A DNA stretch of 64,000 nucleotides from Streptomyces xantholiticus (GTDB lineage Bacteria; Actinomycetota; Actinomycetes; Streptomycetales; Streptomycetaceae). The position numbers were made by a program, and so were the translations under genes. Below the pieces are notes generated by a model. That model was not told the DNA's origin and did no database searches. It was given only the letters and a program-made list of their open reading frames with translations. The stretch lies in assembly GCF_014651015.1 (NCBI RefSeq), contig NZ_BMWB01000009.1:106093-170092 (forward strand), in the 5' to 3' direction. This document shows positions 8,857-16,877 of this stretch, piece after piece; positions within the stretch are counted from its first letter, which is position 1, and every line of letters begins with the position of its first letter.

Positions 8857-9369
8857 TCAGTCGAGATCGTCGAAAGCGTTCGCGAAATCGAACGACGGGC
8901 CCGCCACACGCGTGACGAAATCCTCGCGTCGATGTCCTTCCGTGACGATCACCCACACCGTGACCTCACCGGTTGCGCTGTCGCGTACGCCCCACTCCTG
9001 CGCCAGCGCTGTGATGATGTTGAGCCCGCGGCCGCCTCGTGCGGTGACCGAGGGCGTGGCCGGAACAGGGCGGGTCGGACCACCTCCATCCGTCACCTCG
9101 ACCGTGAGCCGCCCGGCCTTGTCGACATGCCACGCGGCCCTTACGTCACCGTCGCCCGCGTCCCCGTGTCCCAGCGGTCTGCCATGCCTGCACGCGTTGC
9201 TGAGCAGCTCGGAAAGGATCAGTACTGCATCGTCGACGACCGACTCCGACACACCGCTGCGGGCCAGCTGCTCGCGCATCCTGTGTCGCGCCTTGCCCAC
9301 GCCCGCAGGGCCATGGGGTACGGCCATGCTCGACGACGTGGGCACCTCCTGTGCCACCACAAACGCCAC
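8857..9369 (-). CDS. ATP-binding anti-sigma/partner-switch kinase-like protein
   Basis: About 170 residues from a GTG at 9369 with AAAGGAGG upstream; the frame is open further upstream but without ribosome binding sites. Bergerat-fold motifs: LILSELLSNACRHG (N-box), VEVTDGGGPTRP (G1) and ARGGRGLNIITALAQEWG (G2). The C-terminal tail is EGHRREDFVTRV then an acidic end. This is the commonest Streptomyces RsbW-like subfamily, each presumed to bind a sigma factor or phosphorylate a STAS antagonist; the partner cannot be named from the neighbourhood. Confidence 0.85.
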   Translation of the reverse strand: MAFVVAQEVPTSSSMAVPHGPAGVGKARHRMREQLARSGVSESVVDDAVLILSELLSNACRHGRPLGHGDAGDGDVRAAWHVDKAGRLTVEVTDGGGPTRPVPATPSVTARGGRGLNIITALAQEWGVRDSATGEVTVWVIVTEGHRREDFVTRVAGPSFDFANAFDDLD

Positions 9370-9548
9370 CCCCGAGACCTCCTTTGCCCCACGCCACGGT
9401 GTGAATGCCCCAATGGACTGGACCGGAAACCGGCCAAGGCGCCACCAGTGACGCACTCGACACGATCGGACAGGTACCGAACGCGCCGGTGCACTCCCTG
9501 GGAGACGGAGCGCGAGACAGGAGCCTGCGGGCCGGATCAGAGCCTGGA

Positions 9549-10349
9549 TCAGAGCCGGCCCAGCTGGGACAGCACCTGCTTGGGACGGTTGGTGATGATG
9601 GCCTCCACGCCCAGCCGTGCGCACAGCTCGACGTCCTCCGGCTCATTGACGGTCCAGACATGGACGCGATGGCCGGCGCGGTGCAGCCGGTCGACATAGC
9701 CGGGGTGGTTGCGCACGAGCCGGATGCCGGGGCCGGCGATCCGCGCACCGGCCGGCAGCCTGCCCTCGCGCATCCGCGGAGTCATGAACTGCATCAGGTA
9801 CACGGTGGGGATGCCGGGCGCGGCTGCCGCGATCCGGTGCAGGGAACGGGCGGAGAAACTCATGATGCGCACCGCGGAGTCGTCGGGTGACGCCGGTGCG
9901 GCCAGACCGAAGCGTCCCAGCAGCTGGAGCAGCCGCTCCTCGACCTGCCCCGCCCAGCGTGTGGGGTGCTTCGTCTCGATGGCCAGCTCGACGCGGCGCC
10001 CGGAATCGGCCACCAGCTCCAGCAGCCGCTCCAGAGTGAGCACGGAGGTGAGCGAGGGGTCACGCCAGTCGGGGCTCTCCGCCGCGTCCTTCCAGGAACC
10101 GAAGTCGAGGGCGGCGAGTTCCGCGAGCTCGAGGGCGGAGACCGCGCCCCGTCCGTTGGAGGTGCGGTTCACCCGGCGGTCGTGGACACAGACCAGATGC
10201 CCGTCGGCGGTGAGTCGTACATCGCACTCGAGGGCGTCCGCGCCGTCCTCGATCGCCTTGCGGTAGGCGGCCAGGGTGTGCTCGGGGGCGTCTTCCGATG
10301 CGCCTCGGTGGGCGACGACCTGAATGCTGTGCTGCCGTGCTTGGGTCAC
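9549..10349 (-). CDS. Glycerophosphodiester phosphodiesterase (GDPD)
   Basis: A 266-residue enzyme from a GTG at 10349. It has the GDPD TIM-barrel motifs: VVAHRGASEDAPEHTLAAY (catalytic His and Arg), ADALECDVRLTADGHLVCVHD (metal-binding Glu/Asp and the second catalytic His), VELAIETKHP, and HVWTVNEPEDVELC then GVEAIITNRP at the end. It hydrolyses glycerophosphodiesters from phospholipid turnover to glycerol-3-phosphate. There is no signal peptide, so the enzyme is predicted cytoplasmic. It is divergent from the HtrA-type protease gene. Confidence 0.93.
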   Translation of the reverse strand: MTQARQHSIQVVAHRGASEDAPEHTLAAYRKAIEDGADALECDVRLTADGHLVCVHDRRVNRTSNGRGAVSALELAELAALDFGSWKDAAESPDWRDPSLTSVLTLERLLELVADSGRRVELAIETKHPTRWAGQVEERLLQLLGRFGLAAPASPDDSAVRIMSFSARSLHRIAAAAPGIPTVYLMQFMTPRMREGRLPAGARIAGPGIRLVRNHPGYVDRLHRAGHRVHVWTVNEPEDVELCARLGVEAIITNRPKQVLSQLGRL

Positions 10350-10614
10350 CGCGTCATGGTGTCACCGTCACGGGGAAGGCGTGTGCAGGTGTGGAGGATG
10401 ACCCGATGGACGCCGTGAAGGTGCGTCCCTTTTGCCGGAAGTAAAGGATTGCCGGGATACGCACAGGTCCTGCTTACAGTGGCCTGACGTGCTGTGGGAA
10501 AGGCTGACACCGGACACTTGCGCAGCGGAAGCCATGGACGTGACCCGGTTACCGGTCGGCGAGCGGATCCGCCGCCGGCCGCAGACCGATGTGGAACCTG
10601 AGGAGAAGAGAGCT

Positions 10615-12141
10615 GTGAGCACCGAGAACGAGGGCAACGCGGTCCCTGCCGCCCCGTCCGTACCTCCTGTGCCGGGCGCCGCTCCCGAGGGATCGACGGC
10701 TCCGGCCCCCGGAGCCGGGTCGCACGACGTGACGGCAGGTGGGACGGCGGACGGCCCCGCTCCTGCCGCCCCCTCCCGCCCTGCGTACGAACCGGCGGCG
10801 GCGTCGCCGGAGGCGCCCGGGCACTCCCCCCGGCCCGAGCCCGCCACGGCGCCGATCCCCGTCCATGGCGGGGAGGCCCCGCCGTCCGCGCCGGCGCAGC
10901 ACGCCGGAGGCGGCTGGCCTCCGCCGCCGCCCACGGTCCCCTCCTACGGAGGCGGCAGTGGCGGTCCCGCGTGGGGAGCGCCGCTCCCGGAGCAGCGGCC
11001 CGGGCGGAAGCGCGCCGGCGGCCTGGCGGCCGCCGCCCTCGCAGCGGCCCTCGTCGCCGGCGGTGTCGGCGGTGGCGTCGGCTACTGGGCGGCCGAGCGG
11101 AACGACAACAGCTCAAGCTCGACCACGGTCTCCGCGGCCAGCCCAGGGGACCTCAAGCGCGACCCCGGCACGGTCGCCGCAGTCGCGGCGAACGCACTGC
11201 CCAGCGTGGTCACGATCGAGGCCAAGGCGAACGGCGCGGACATCGAGGGCTCGGAAGGCGAGGGCGGCACGGGCACCGGCTTCGTCTACGACAAGGAAGG
11301 CCACATCCTCACCAACAACCACGTGGTGGCCTCCGCCGCGGACGGCGGCACCGTGTCGGCGATCTTCTCCAACGGCAAGAAGTACGACGCCGAGGTCGTC
11401 GGCCGGGCCCAGGGCTACGACGTGGCCGTCCTGAAACTGAAGAACGCACCCGCCGGCCTCGACCCGCTGGCCCTCGGTGACTCGGAGAAGGTCGCGGTCG
11501 GCGACTCGACCATCGCGATCGGCGCGCCCTTCGGGCTGTCCAACACCGTCACCACCGGCATCATCAGCGCCAAGAACCGCCCGGTCGCCTCCGGCGACGG
11601 CGCCAGCGGCAAGAACTCGTACATGAGCGCCCTGCAGACCGACGCGTCCATCAACCCGGGCAACTCCGGCGGCCCGCTCCTGGACTCGCGCGGCGCGGTC
11701 ATCGGCATCAACTCCGCCATCCAGTCGGCGGGCAACGGCGGCTTCGGCCAGACCCAGGCGGGCTCCATCGGCCTCGGTTTCGCCATCCCCGTCAACCAGG
11801 CCAAGACGGTCGCGGAACAGCTCATCAAGACTGGCCGGCCGGTCTATCCGGTGATCGGCGCCACGGTCGACATGTCCGAGCAGGGCTCGGGCGCACGCAT
11901 CACGGAAGAAGGCGCGGGTGGCAGCCCTCCGGTGACCCCGAACGGTCCGGCGGCGAAGGCCGGGCTCAAGCCGGGCGACGTCATCACCAGGTTCAACGGC
12001 AAGCCGATCGACAGCGGACCGACCCTGATCAGCGAGATCTGGACCCACAAGCCGGGCGACAAGGTCGCCATGACCTTCGAACGCGACGGCAAGTCCCAGA
12101 ACGTGGAAGTCGTCCTCGGCGAACGCAAGGGCGACAGCTGA
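10615..12141 (+). CDS. HtrA/DegP-like membrane-anchored serine protease with PDZ domain
   Basis: 508 residues from a GTG at 10615, after GAGGAGAAGAG. Residues 1-135 are Pro/Ala-rich and disordered (cytoplasmic), and one membrane segment lies near 140-160 (LAAAALAAALVAGGVGGG). Then follows a trypsin-like S1C domain with the triad His (ILTNNHVV), Asp (GYDVAVLKL) and Ser (NPGNSGGPLL). A PDZ domain follows (GPAAKAGLKPGDVITRFNG). Role: quality control of misfolded proteins outside the membrane. This topology is typical of Streptomyces HtrA-like proteins. The 265 bp upstream gap is shared with the divergent phosphodiesterase gene. Confidence 0.93.
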   Translation: MSTENEGNAVPAAPSVPPVPGAAPEGSTAPAPGAGSHDVTAGGTADGPAPAAPSRPAYEPAAASPEAPGHSPRPEPATAPIPVHGGEAPPSAPAQHAGGGWPPPPPTVPSYGGGSGGPAWGAPLPEQRPGRKRAGGLAAAALAAALVAGGVGGGVGYWAAERNDNSSSSTTVSAASPGDLKRDPGTVAAVAANALPSVVTIEAKANGADIEGSEGEGGTGTGFVYDKEGHILTNNHVVASAADGGTVSAIFSNGKKYDAEVVGRAQGYDVAVLKLKNAPAGLDPLALGDSEKVAVGDSTIAIGAPFGLSNTVTTGIISAKNRPVASGDGASGKNSYMSALQTDASINPGNSGGPLLDSRGAVIGINSAIQSAGNGGFGQTQAGSIGLGFAIPVNQAKTVAEQLIKTGRPVYPVIGATVDMSEQGSGARITEEGAGGSPPVTPNGPAAKAGLKPGDVITRFNGKPIDSGPTLISEIWTHKPGDKVAMTFERDGKSQNVEVVLGERKGDS

Positions 12142-12236
12142 CCCACCCCACCCCGCCCTTCCCGTAAGGCTGCTGCGCCCCACGACGCGGGCCCGGTAGT
12201 CTGTAGCCCGCTCCGCAGCAGGTGAGGCGGGGCGTG

Positions 12237-12319
12237 GGTGGGTTGCCCGAGCGGCCTGAGGGAACGGTCTTGAAAAACGTGAGGACGTGGAAGCGTCCCC
12301 GTAGGTACGGATCCCGCCG
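12237..12319 (+). pseudogene. Decayed tRNA-Ser(UGA)-like copy
   Basis: The first 41 bases, through the anticodon loop (CTTGAAAA), match the intact tRNA-Ser at 16675 with one change (CCTAAGG to CCTGAGG). About 55 bases upstream also match, including GGTA-CTGTAGCC. After the anticodon loop it diverges: the anticodon stem 3' strand (AACGT) no longer pairs, and the T-arm GGTTCAAATCC is lost. A variable-arm-like hairpin (GGACG/CGTCC) and most of the acceptor pairing (GGTGGG with CCCGCC) remain. It is unlikely to make a working tRNA. Confidence 0.7.
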
Positions 12320-12346
12320 ACTCCGCAGCTCATAGACGTGCTGGTC

Positions 12347-12381
12347 AGAAGGGGTGCCTCTCACTGAGGGGCACCCCTTCT
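12347..12381 (+). terminator. Strong hairpin terminator after the tRNA-Ser-like copy
   Basis: AGAAGGGGTGCC (12347-12358) pairs perfectly with GGCACCCCTTCT (12370-12381), 12 bp with an 11-base loop. It is suited to end transcription from the tRNA-Ser-like unit or from the HtrA gene. Confidence 0.7.
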
Positions 12382-12435
12382 GCATGGGGCTGTCTCACCT
12401 TGATTCGGCTCTGTCGCGGTGTGGATCAGCGCGTG

Positions 12436-12452
12436 TGGACCAGGCGTGGACC
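12436..12452. repeat. TGGACC-N5-TGGACC direct repeat, left side of tRNA-bracketed island
   Basis: TGGACC occurs at 12436-12441 and 12447-12452, an 11 bp period. The same arrangement with a different 5-base spacer occurs at 16591-16607 next to the intact tRNA-Ser. This is the layout expected for integrase arm-type sites. The surrounding 12382-12528 holds no gene. Confidence 0.5.
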
Positions 12453-12528
12453 AGCTTTGGCCTGCGAGACAGCCTTGATTGCAGGGGTCTCCAGACCTCT
12501 TGAGCAACCAGGTTTGACGCCTGGCCGG

Positions 12529-13434
12529 CTAGGTCGCGGTTTCTGTGATGAGGACGGCGGCGGTGACCGGGTCCGGGGTGTCGGTAGTGGCTGAGTCGGC
12601 TACGGCGGCCCGGACGGCGCGGGCGACTTCCAGTGGATGGTGTCCGGGGGCGACCGCGAGCTGGACCTCGATGTGTCGGCCGGGTGGGTCGTCATGGTGT
12701 TCCACCTTGACCGGGCGGCTTCCCAGTGCGGCGGTGAGTCGGGCGACGCCCGGAACGGCCGCCGCGACGTCGGCCAGCTCCCCGGTGGGCCCCGGCGTGG
12801 GCCCTATTTCGGTCGCCGGGTGCGAGCTTCGCGCTGCTGCACCTTCCGGCGGGGGCTTCATGGCCCTCTTTGAGGTTCGCGACCTGCCGACTGTCTCCGG
12901 GCCCTCATGGAGATCTGTGACGCGCAGGTCAGCTGTCACTGCGGCCAGGCCGAGCCGTTCGGCGGCGGTGCTGAGCAGTGTGCTCCTCAACTGATCGGCG
13001 GTCTCAGGCAGCGGCTGTCCGAGGGATGCTGTGAAGGCGGCTTCGATCCTGAGCGGTCCAGGCGGTAGCGCGCTGGCCGGTGGACGGACGGCCGGCTCGG
13101 ACACGGGCTCGAGCGGTGCCGACCCGATGCGCAGAGACTCCAGCCAAACACCGGGAATCTCAGCGGCAGCGTGCCCGAGGACCCGGACGGCCGCTTGCTC
13201 AGTGATCCATGTCCCGTCGTCGGGCCCGCCGAGCGGGAGCAGCCGGCCCAGATCGAGTTGGCGCCGGACTGCCTGCATCCACGCCTCAGTCACCTGACCT
13301 CTCACCGCCTTTTCTTGCATGGCCCACAGCCGCGGTTCTTTTGCTGCCACGCTGCGCCCGAGGTCCCCAAGGGCTTCGAGCGGGGGCGCTCGTGGCACTC
13401 GCACCGCCCGCCTCATGATTCGCATTTCGGACAA
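12529..13434 (-). CDS. Tandem Asp23-like domain protein, divergent from the Asp23 operon
   Basis: 301 residues. Two degenerate Asp23-type domains can be traced. The first (about 73-175) reads TWITEQAAVRVLGHAAAEIPGV, then LRIEAAFTASLGQPLPETAD and LRVTDL. The second (about 215-300) reads ELADVAAAVPGVARLTAALG, then HIEVQLAVAPGHHPLEVARA. Both repeat the canonical Asp23 order seen in the neighbour at 13508 (a helix ending in PGV, then DLEIVVDYG-type strands and a VAxAVR helix). No membrane segment is present. It shares a promoter region with the divergent operon, suggesting a joint envelope-stress role. Some databases may label such proteins after a viral P10 family; I see no basis for that. Confidence 0.7.
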   Translation of the reverse strand: MSEMRIMRRAVRVPRAPPLEALGDLGRSVAAKEPRLWAMQEKAVRGQVTEAWMQAVRRQLDLGRLLPLGGPDDGTWITEQAAVRVLGHAAAEIPGVWLESLRIGSAPLEPVSEPAVRPPASALPPGPLRIEAAFTASLGQPLPETADQLRSTLLSTAAERLGLAAVTADLRVTDLHEGPETVGRSRTSKRAMKPPPEGAAARSSHPATEIGPTPGPTGELADVAAAVPGVARLTAALGSRPVKVEHHDDPPGRHIEVQLAVAPGHHPLEVARAVRAAVADSATTDTPDPVTAAVLITETAT

Positions 13435-13507
13435 TGGGTACTAACGCGAACTATAGTATTAACAGCGGTGCCAGGTGGGCTCCTTGATTGAGGGAGGAAT
13501 GGGCTCG

Positions 13508-13948
13508 ATGACCTCGATGACTGAGAACACCGGCGTAAAGCAAGTCGGTGCGCCCGGCTCTCGCGGCCGGACCGCCATTGCCGATGTGGTGGTGGAGAAG
13601 ATCGCCGGAATGGCGGCACGGGACGTGCTCGGCGTCCACGCCCTGGGCAGCAGAACCGCACGCTCGATGGGATCCATGCGGGAGCGGATGCCTGGTGCTG
13701 ATAGTGGCAAGTCCGTCACGCGCGGCGTCAGTGTCGAGGTCGGCGAGCGACAGGCGGCCATCGATCTGGAGATCGTCGTCGACTACGGCGTGTCGATCAC
13801 GGACGTCGCCGGTGCAGTTCGGGAGAACGTGATCTCCGCTGTGGAGCGGATGGCGGGTCGCGAAGTCGTGGAAGTCAACATCATGGTCAGCGACGTGAAA
13901 CTGCCGGACGAGGAGGACGAAGGCGAAGAGCGGCAGCGGATCCAGTAA
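13508..13948 (+). CDS. Asp23/Gls24 family envelope stress protein
   Basis: 146 residues from the ATG at 13508, nine bases after GGGAGGA; nearby ATGs at 13499 and 13517 are alternatives. Canonical motifs: GRTAIADVVVEKIAGMAARDVLGV and the strand-helix part ERQAAIDLEIVVDYGVSI, then VAGAVRENVISAVERMAG and VVEVNIMVSDVKLP. The acidic tail is typical. Family knowledge: Asp23 is an abundant membrane-associated protein held by AmaP and important for cell-envelope homeostasis in Staphylococcus. First gene of a five-gene operon ending with AmaP at 15357. Confidence 0.93.
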   Translation: MTSMTENTGVKQVGAPGSRGRTAIADVVVEKIAGMAARDVLGVHALGSRTARSMGSMRERMPGADSGKSVTRGVSVEVGERQAAIDLEIVVDYGVSITDVAGAVRENVISAVERMAGREVVEVNIMVSDVKLPDEEDEGEERQRIQ

Positions 13949-13986
13949 CCGGGGCGGAGCAGCCCGCTTGAGAGAAGGAGCGCGTG

Positions 13987-14214
13987 ATGAGCAGGGCCGT
14001 GGTGGGCTTGATGGCCGGAATGGCGCTGGGCTTCGCCGCGTATTTCGGTGACTTCTGGGCTTTCGTGCTGGTGCTGGGGCTGGGCGTGGTCGGCCTTGTG
14101 GTCGGGCGGCTCATGGAAGGTGATTTCGAACCGGGCGACTTCGTCCGCCGCCGAGACCGGCAGGAGCGGATCCGCGATGACCGGCGACGGGCTCGGGGAG
14201 ACTGGCTGCGGTGA
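13987..14214 (+). CDS. DUF2273-type small membrane protein
   Basis: 75 residues from the ATG at 13987; GTG at 13984 is possible. AAGGAG lies just upstream. Two membrane segments (about 5-20 and 25-43; FWAFVLVLGLGVVGLVVG) are followed by a basic cytoplasmic tail (RRRDRQERIRDDRRRARG). DUF2273 proteins regularly accompany Asp23 and AmaP, as here. The stop overlaps the next GTG. Confidence 0.85.
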   Translation: MSRAVVGLMAGMALGFAAYFGDFWAFVLVLGLGVVGLVVGRLMEGDFEPGDFVRRRDRQERIRDDRRRARGDWLR

Positions 14215-14657
14215 CCGGTGAAACCGATCGGCGCCCGGGCATCCCCCGCGGGGAGCGCGGTGCGACCACCGTCGCCGACCGGGTCGTTGCGAAGATCGCC
14301 TCCCAGGTTGCGCGCGATGCGCTGAGCCGGTTCGCCGAGTCGGCCGGCCACGTACCACCCGGCCGCCGGACACCACGCGTGACCACAGCCGTGCGGCGGG
14401 CACCGGAGCGGAATGCCGCAGGACGAGACGGAGAGTCTGCAGTCAAACGGCAGGCGGTGCTTGGCGAGGTGCGGATGCGTATCACCGTGGAGCTCGGCTA
14501 TCCGTCCGACATCGGGGCACAGTGCGCCGCAGTGCGCCGGGAGGTCACCGACCGGATCAGGACGTGGGCCGGCATGGACGTCCCCGACCTCGCGGTGTCG
14601 GTCGAGAGGCTGCACTCGGCGCACTCGCGGCACACGGACCAGGAGAGGGTGAGATGA
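14211..14657 (+). CDS. Divergent Asp23-like protein
   Basis: 148 residues from a GTG overlapping the previous stop (GTGA), so it is translationally coupled. The N-terminal TTVADRVVAKIASQVARDAL corresponds to the Asp23 entry helix. After a basic linker (about 45-80) come MRITVELGYPSDIGAQCAAV and VTDRIRTWAGMDVPDLAVSV, equivalent to the strand-helix-strand of Asp23. It is more diverged than the copy at 13508 and may form hetero-oligomers with it; this is inference from operon position. Confidence 0.78.
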   Translation: MTGETDRRPGIPRGERGATTVADRVVAKIASQVARDALSRFAESAGHVPPGRRTPRVTTAVRRAPERNAAGRDGESAVKRQAVLGEVRMRITVELGYPSDIGAQCAAVRREVTDRIRTWAGMDVPDLAVSVERLHSAHSRHTDQERVR

Positions 14658-15352
14658 GCGCGAACACCTGGCGGCAGCCGACCGGCGACAGCGACCTCCC
14701 CGACCTCTCCCCCGATCACGGACAAGCAGCTCCGTCCACCGATGGCCCACCGAGCACGGGCGCGACGGCAGCGGTCGATGAATCGGGCCGGTCCGCACGC
14801 CGTTTCTGGTCCGCGCGGCGGATCCCCGCCGCCATCGTGGCCCTGCTGTCCGCGGCGGCTATCGGACTGCTCCTGTACGACGTGGTCTCGGTGCGGGCAG
14901 GCCAGTCTGCGATGCGCTGGCGCCGGCGGCTCGCCGAGGAACTGGCCACACGGCCACTGGACGACATCTGGATGATCGTCGGGGCCGCGGTGGCGATGGC
15001 CCTCGGCCTGTGGCTCTTCCTGCTGGCGGTGACGCCGGGACTGCGCAGGCTGCTGCCTATGCGGCAGCCCACCGACGTCCCCGGGACAGGGGAGGTCCGT
15101 GCCGGGCTCGACCGCCGCGCGGCCGCTCTGGTTCTGCGCGACCGGGCCGTGCGGGTGCCCGGTGTCCAGTCGGCACGGGTCGCTGTCGGCCGCCGGAAGG
15201 TCAAAGCCCGGGCACAGGCACATTTCCGCGATCTCGACGAGGTCCGCGCGGACCTGGACGCCGAGCTGGGCGAAGCCGTGACGTCCTTGGGCCTAGCCCG
15301 GCAACCCACGTTGGTCGTGCGCGTTCGGCGCCCGAAGAAGGGCTTGAGGTGA
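14654..15352 (+). CDS. DUF6286 membrane protein of the Asp23/AmaP operon
   Basis: 232 residues; ATG at 14654 overlaps the previous stop (ATGA). The N-terminal 50 residues are hydrophilic. There are two membrane segments: IPAAIVALLSAAAIGLLLYD (about 59-78) and MIVGAAVAMALGLWLFLLAV (about 101-122). The C-terminal domain (ALVLRDRAVRVPGVQSARVA, then DLDEVRADLDAELGEAVTSL) resembles the AmaP/Asp23 tail fold. It is likely a second membrane anchor for the Asp23-like proteins. Confidence 0.82.
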   Translation: MSANTWRQPTGDSDLPDLSPDHGQAAPSTDGPPSTGATAAVDESGRSARRFWSARRIPAAIVALLSAAAIGLLLYDVVSVRAGQSAMRWRRRLAEELATRPLDDIWMIVGAAVAMALGLWLFLLAVTPGLRRLLPMRQPTDVPGTGEVRAGLDRRAAALVLRDRAVRVPGVQSARVAVGRRKVKARAQAHFRDLDEVRADLDAELGEAVTSLGLARQPTLVVRVRRPKKGLR

Positions 15353-15356
15353 TTCG

Positions 15357-15950
15357 ATGCTCAAGACGGCGAACCGGGTGCTGCTCGGACTGCTTGGCCT
15401 CGGACTGTTCGCCCTGGGCGGCGGTGTGCTGCTGGGCGCACTGGACCTGCAGCGCCAATGGGATTTCGACGTGCCGGGCTGGTGGCCCTTCCGTGGGCCG
15501 GACGATGTGGTGCTGGGCACCGAGGGACGCACCCGGTGGCGGGAAGAAGGCTGGTGGTGGCCGACCGTCATCGCGGTGCTCGCCGTGCTGCTGGCCCTGC
15601 TGCTGTGGTGGCTCCTTGCGCAACGCAGACACCGCCTGGACCGGGTCCTCGTCAACAGTGAGGACGGCGCGGCGGCCCGACTCAACGGCCGCACACTGGA
15701 GGACGTCATCGCGGAAGAGGCGCAAGCCCTGGACGGGGTCTCGCGGGCCCATGTCCGGCTGACGGGCCGACGCACCGCCCCCACCGCGCGCGTGCGGCTG
15801 TTGCTGGAGCCTCACGCGGATCCGGTGCGGACTCTGGGAGAACTGAGCCGGGAAACGCTCGTACACGCGCGGGACTCGGCCGGCCTGGATCGCCTCCCGT
15901 CGAAGGTCCGACTCCGGGAAGCCCGCCACCGCGCCCAACACGTCGCCTAG
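15357..15950 (+). CDS. amaP: AmaP-like alkaline-shock membrane anchor protein
   Basis: 197 residues; starts 4 bp after the DUF6286 stop. Membrane segment 1 is LLGLLGLGLFALGGGVLLGA (about 9-28) and segment 2 is TVIAVLAVLLALLLWWLLAQ (about 70-89). They are separated by a Trp-rich extracytoplasmic loop (DVPGWWPFRGPDDV). The cytoplasmic C-terminal domain (LEDVIAEEAQALDGVSRAHV, LLLEPHADPVRTLGELSRET) is the part that docks Asp23 in the family. Last gene of the operon; no clear terminator was found before the integrase remnant. Confidence 0.87.
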   Translation: MLKTANRVLLGLLGLGLFALGGGVLLGALDLQRQWDFDVPGWWPFRGPDDVVLGTEGRTRWREEGWWWPTVIAVLAVLLALLLWWLLAQRRHRLDRVLVNSEDGAAARLNGRTLEDVIAEEAQALDGVSRAHVRLTGRRTAPTARVRLLLEPHADPVRTLGELSRETLVHARDSAGLDRLPSKVRLREARHRAQHVA

Positions 15951-16039
15951 GCACGCCAAGGGCCGACCCGAAGTGGGAATGAGCGACGAAGGCGCCGTCC
16001 CACTCGCACTGCTGGGGCGGCGCCTTGTCGGGCAAGGAG

Positions 16040-16320
16040 CTACTCGTCCGCGGCTTCTAGGGCGCGTTGGATCTGCTCATTCGCACGCTGCTGGCTTCGA
16101 TGTATTGCCTTCGCGTAGAAGCGGAAGAGAACCGCGATGCTGTGGCCTGCCCGGCGTGCGACCTCGGCCGGGGAGACGCCGGACTCAAGCCAGAGCGAGA
16201 CGCCCGCGTGACGCAGGGAGTACGGCACGTCAGCCAGGGGGAAGCCGCTTCAGAGCCGGTCAGCACCGCGAGTCGAGCCGCTTTCCAAGCCTCCCCGTAC
16301 TCTGACCTTGGCGTAACTGG
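16040..16320 (-). pseudogene. Tyrosine integrase, C-terminal remnant with frameshift
   Basis: The last frame (16040-16228) reads PYSLRHAGVSLWLESGVSP, then VARRAGHSIAVLFRFYAK. It holds the RHxG/ArgII box, the second His (GHS) and the catalytic Tyr (FYAK) of tyrosine recombinases. Upstream, after a one-frame shift, SEYGEAWKAARLAVLTG (about 16255-16310) gives the preceding helix. Nothing upstream resembles the N-terminal arm-binding or core-binding domains, so about three quarters of the gene is gone. It points away from the tRNA-Ser at 16675. Integrase genes normally sit next to their attachment site, which supports an integrated element here. Confidence 0.82.
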
Positions 16321-16590
16321 ACTTCCTTGCATCGGTGGCCAGTTGCTGTGTAGACCTGCACAGAAACACACAACTTGGGGGTCGGCGTTCTGCAGGGCCT
16401 GGTCGAGGGCAAGCGGCCGGCAGTTGTGCGCGTGGTCCGGACGAGGCGCACCAGCGCCCAGGCCCTGCCGCACAGGCGCGGGAACCGGGGGCGACGGATG
16501 CGGTCGGCATGACAATAGGCTTGCCCGGTGTCGGCGTGAGCCTTGGCCCAAGCGTCGATCCGAAGGGATCTTGGGCCGAGTAGGAGGTAG

Positions 16591-16607
16591 TGGACCCTGT
16601 GTGGACC
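16591..16607. repeat. TGGACC-N5-TGGACC direct repeat, right side of island
   Basis: TGGACC at 16591-16596 and 16602-16607, 11 bp period, matching the pair at 12436-12452. It lies 68 bp upstream of tRNA-Ser and beside the integrase remnant. The remaining sequence from 16321 to 16674 contains the tRNA promoter region and no convincing gene. Confidence 0.5.
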
Positions 16608-16674
16608 AAGAACCCCGCGCGAGGCTGGAGGCCGGTAGGCTGTAGCCGCTCCGCCCCAGGTGGGACGGAGCGCA

Positions 16675-16759
16675 GGTGGGTTGCCCGAGCGGCCTAAGGG
16701 AACGGTCTTGAAAACCGTCGTGGCGAGAGTCACCGTGGGTTCAAATCCCACACCCACCG
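16675..16759 (+). tRNA. tRNA-Ser(UGA)
   Basis: 85 nt with acceptor GGTGGGT/ACCCACC, discriminator G, anticodon TGA at 16709-16711 in the loop CTTGAAA, a long class II variable arm, and T-arm GTGGGTTCAAATCCCAC. CCA is not encoded. It is preceded by the promoter-like segment shared with the decayed copy at 12237. Confidence 0.95.
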
Positions 16760-16769
16760 CGCAGGTGAA

Positions 16770-16802
16770 CGGCCCCTGACCAGGTAGTTTGGTCGGGGGC
16801 CG
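16770..16802 (+). terminator. Hairpin terminator after tRNA-Ser
   Basis: CGGCCCCTGACC (16770-16781) faces GGTCGGGGGCCG (16791-16802), an almost perfect 12 bp stem with a 9-base loop. Confidence 0.65.
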
Positions 16803-16877
16803 CTCTCATGCAAGTTGCTCGTCAGTAACCGCTGTTCCCCGCTGTTTCCCGATCGATCGGGCACGGGAGGGGCACGG

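Noticed and set aside
12237..12319. A second functional tRNA-Ser or a selenocysteine tRNA
   Set aside because: The anticodon stem does not pair and the T-arm consensus is missing; the anticodon region matches Ser(UGA), not UCA.
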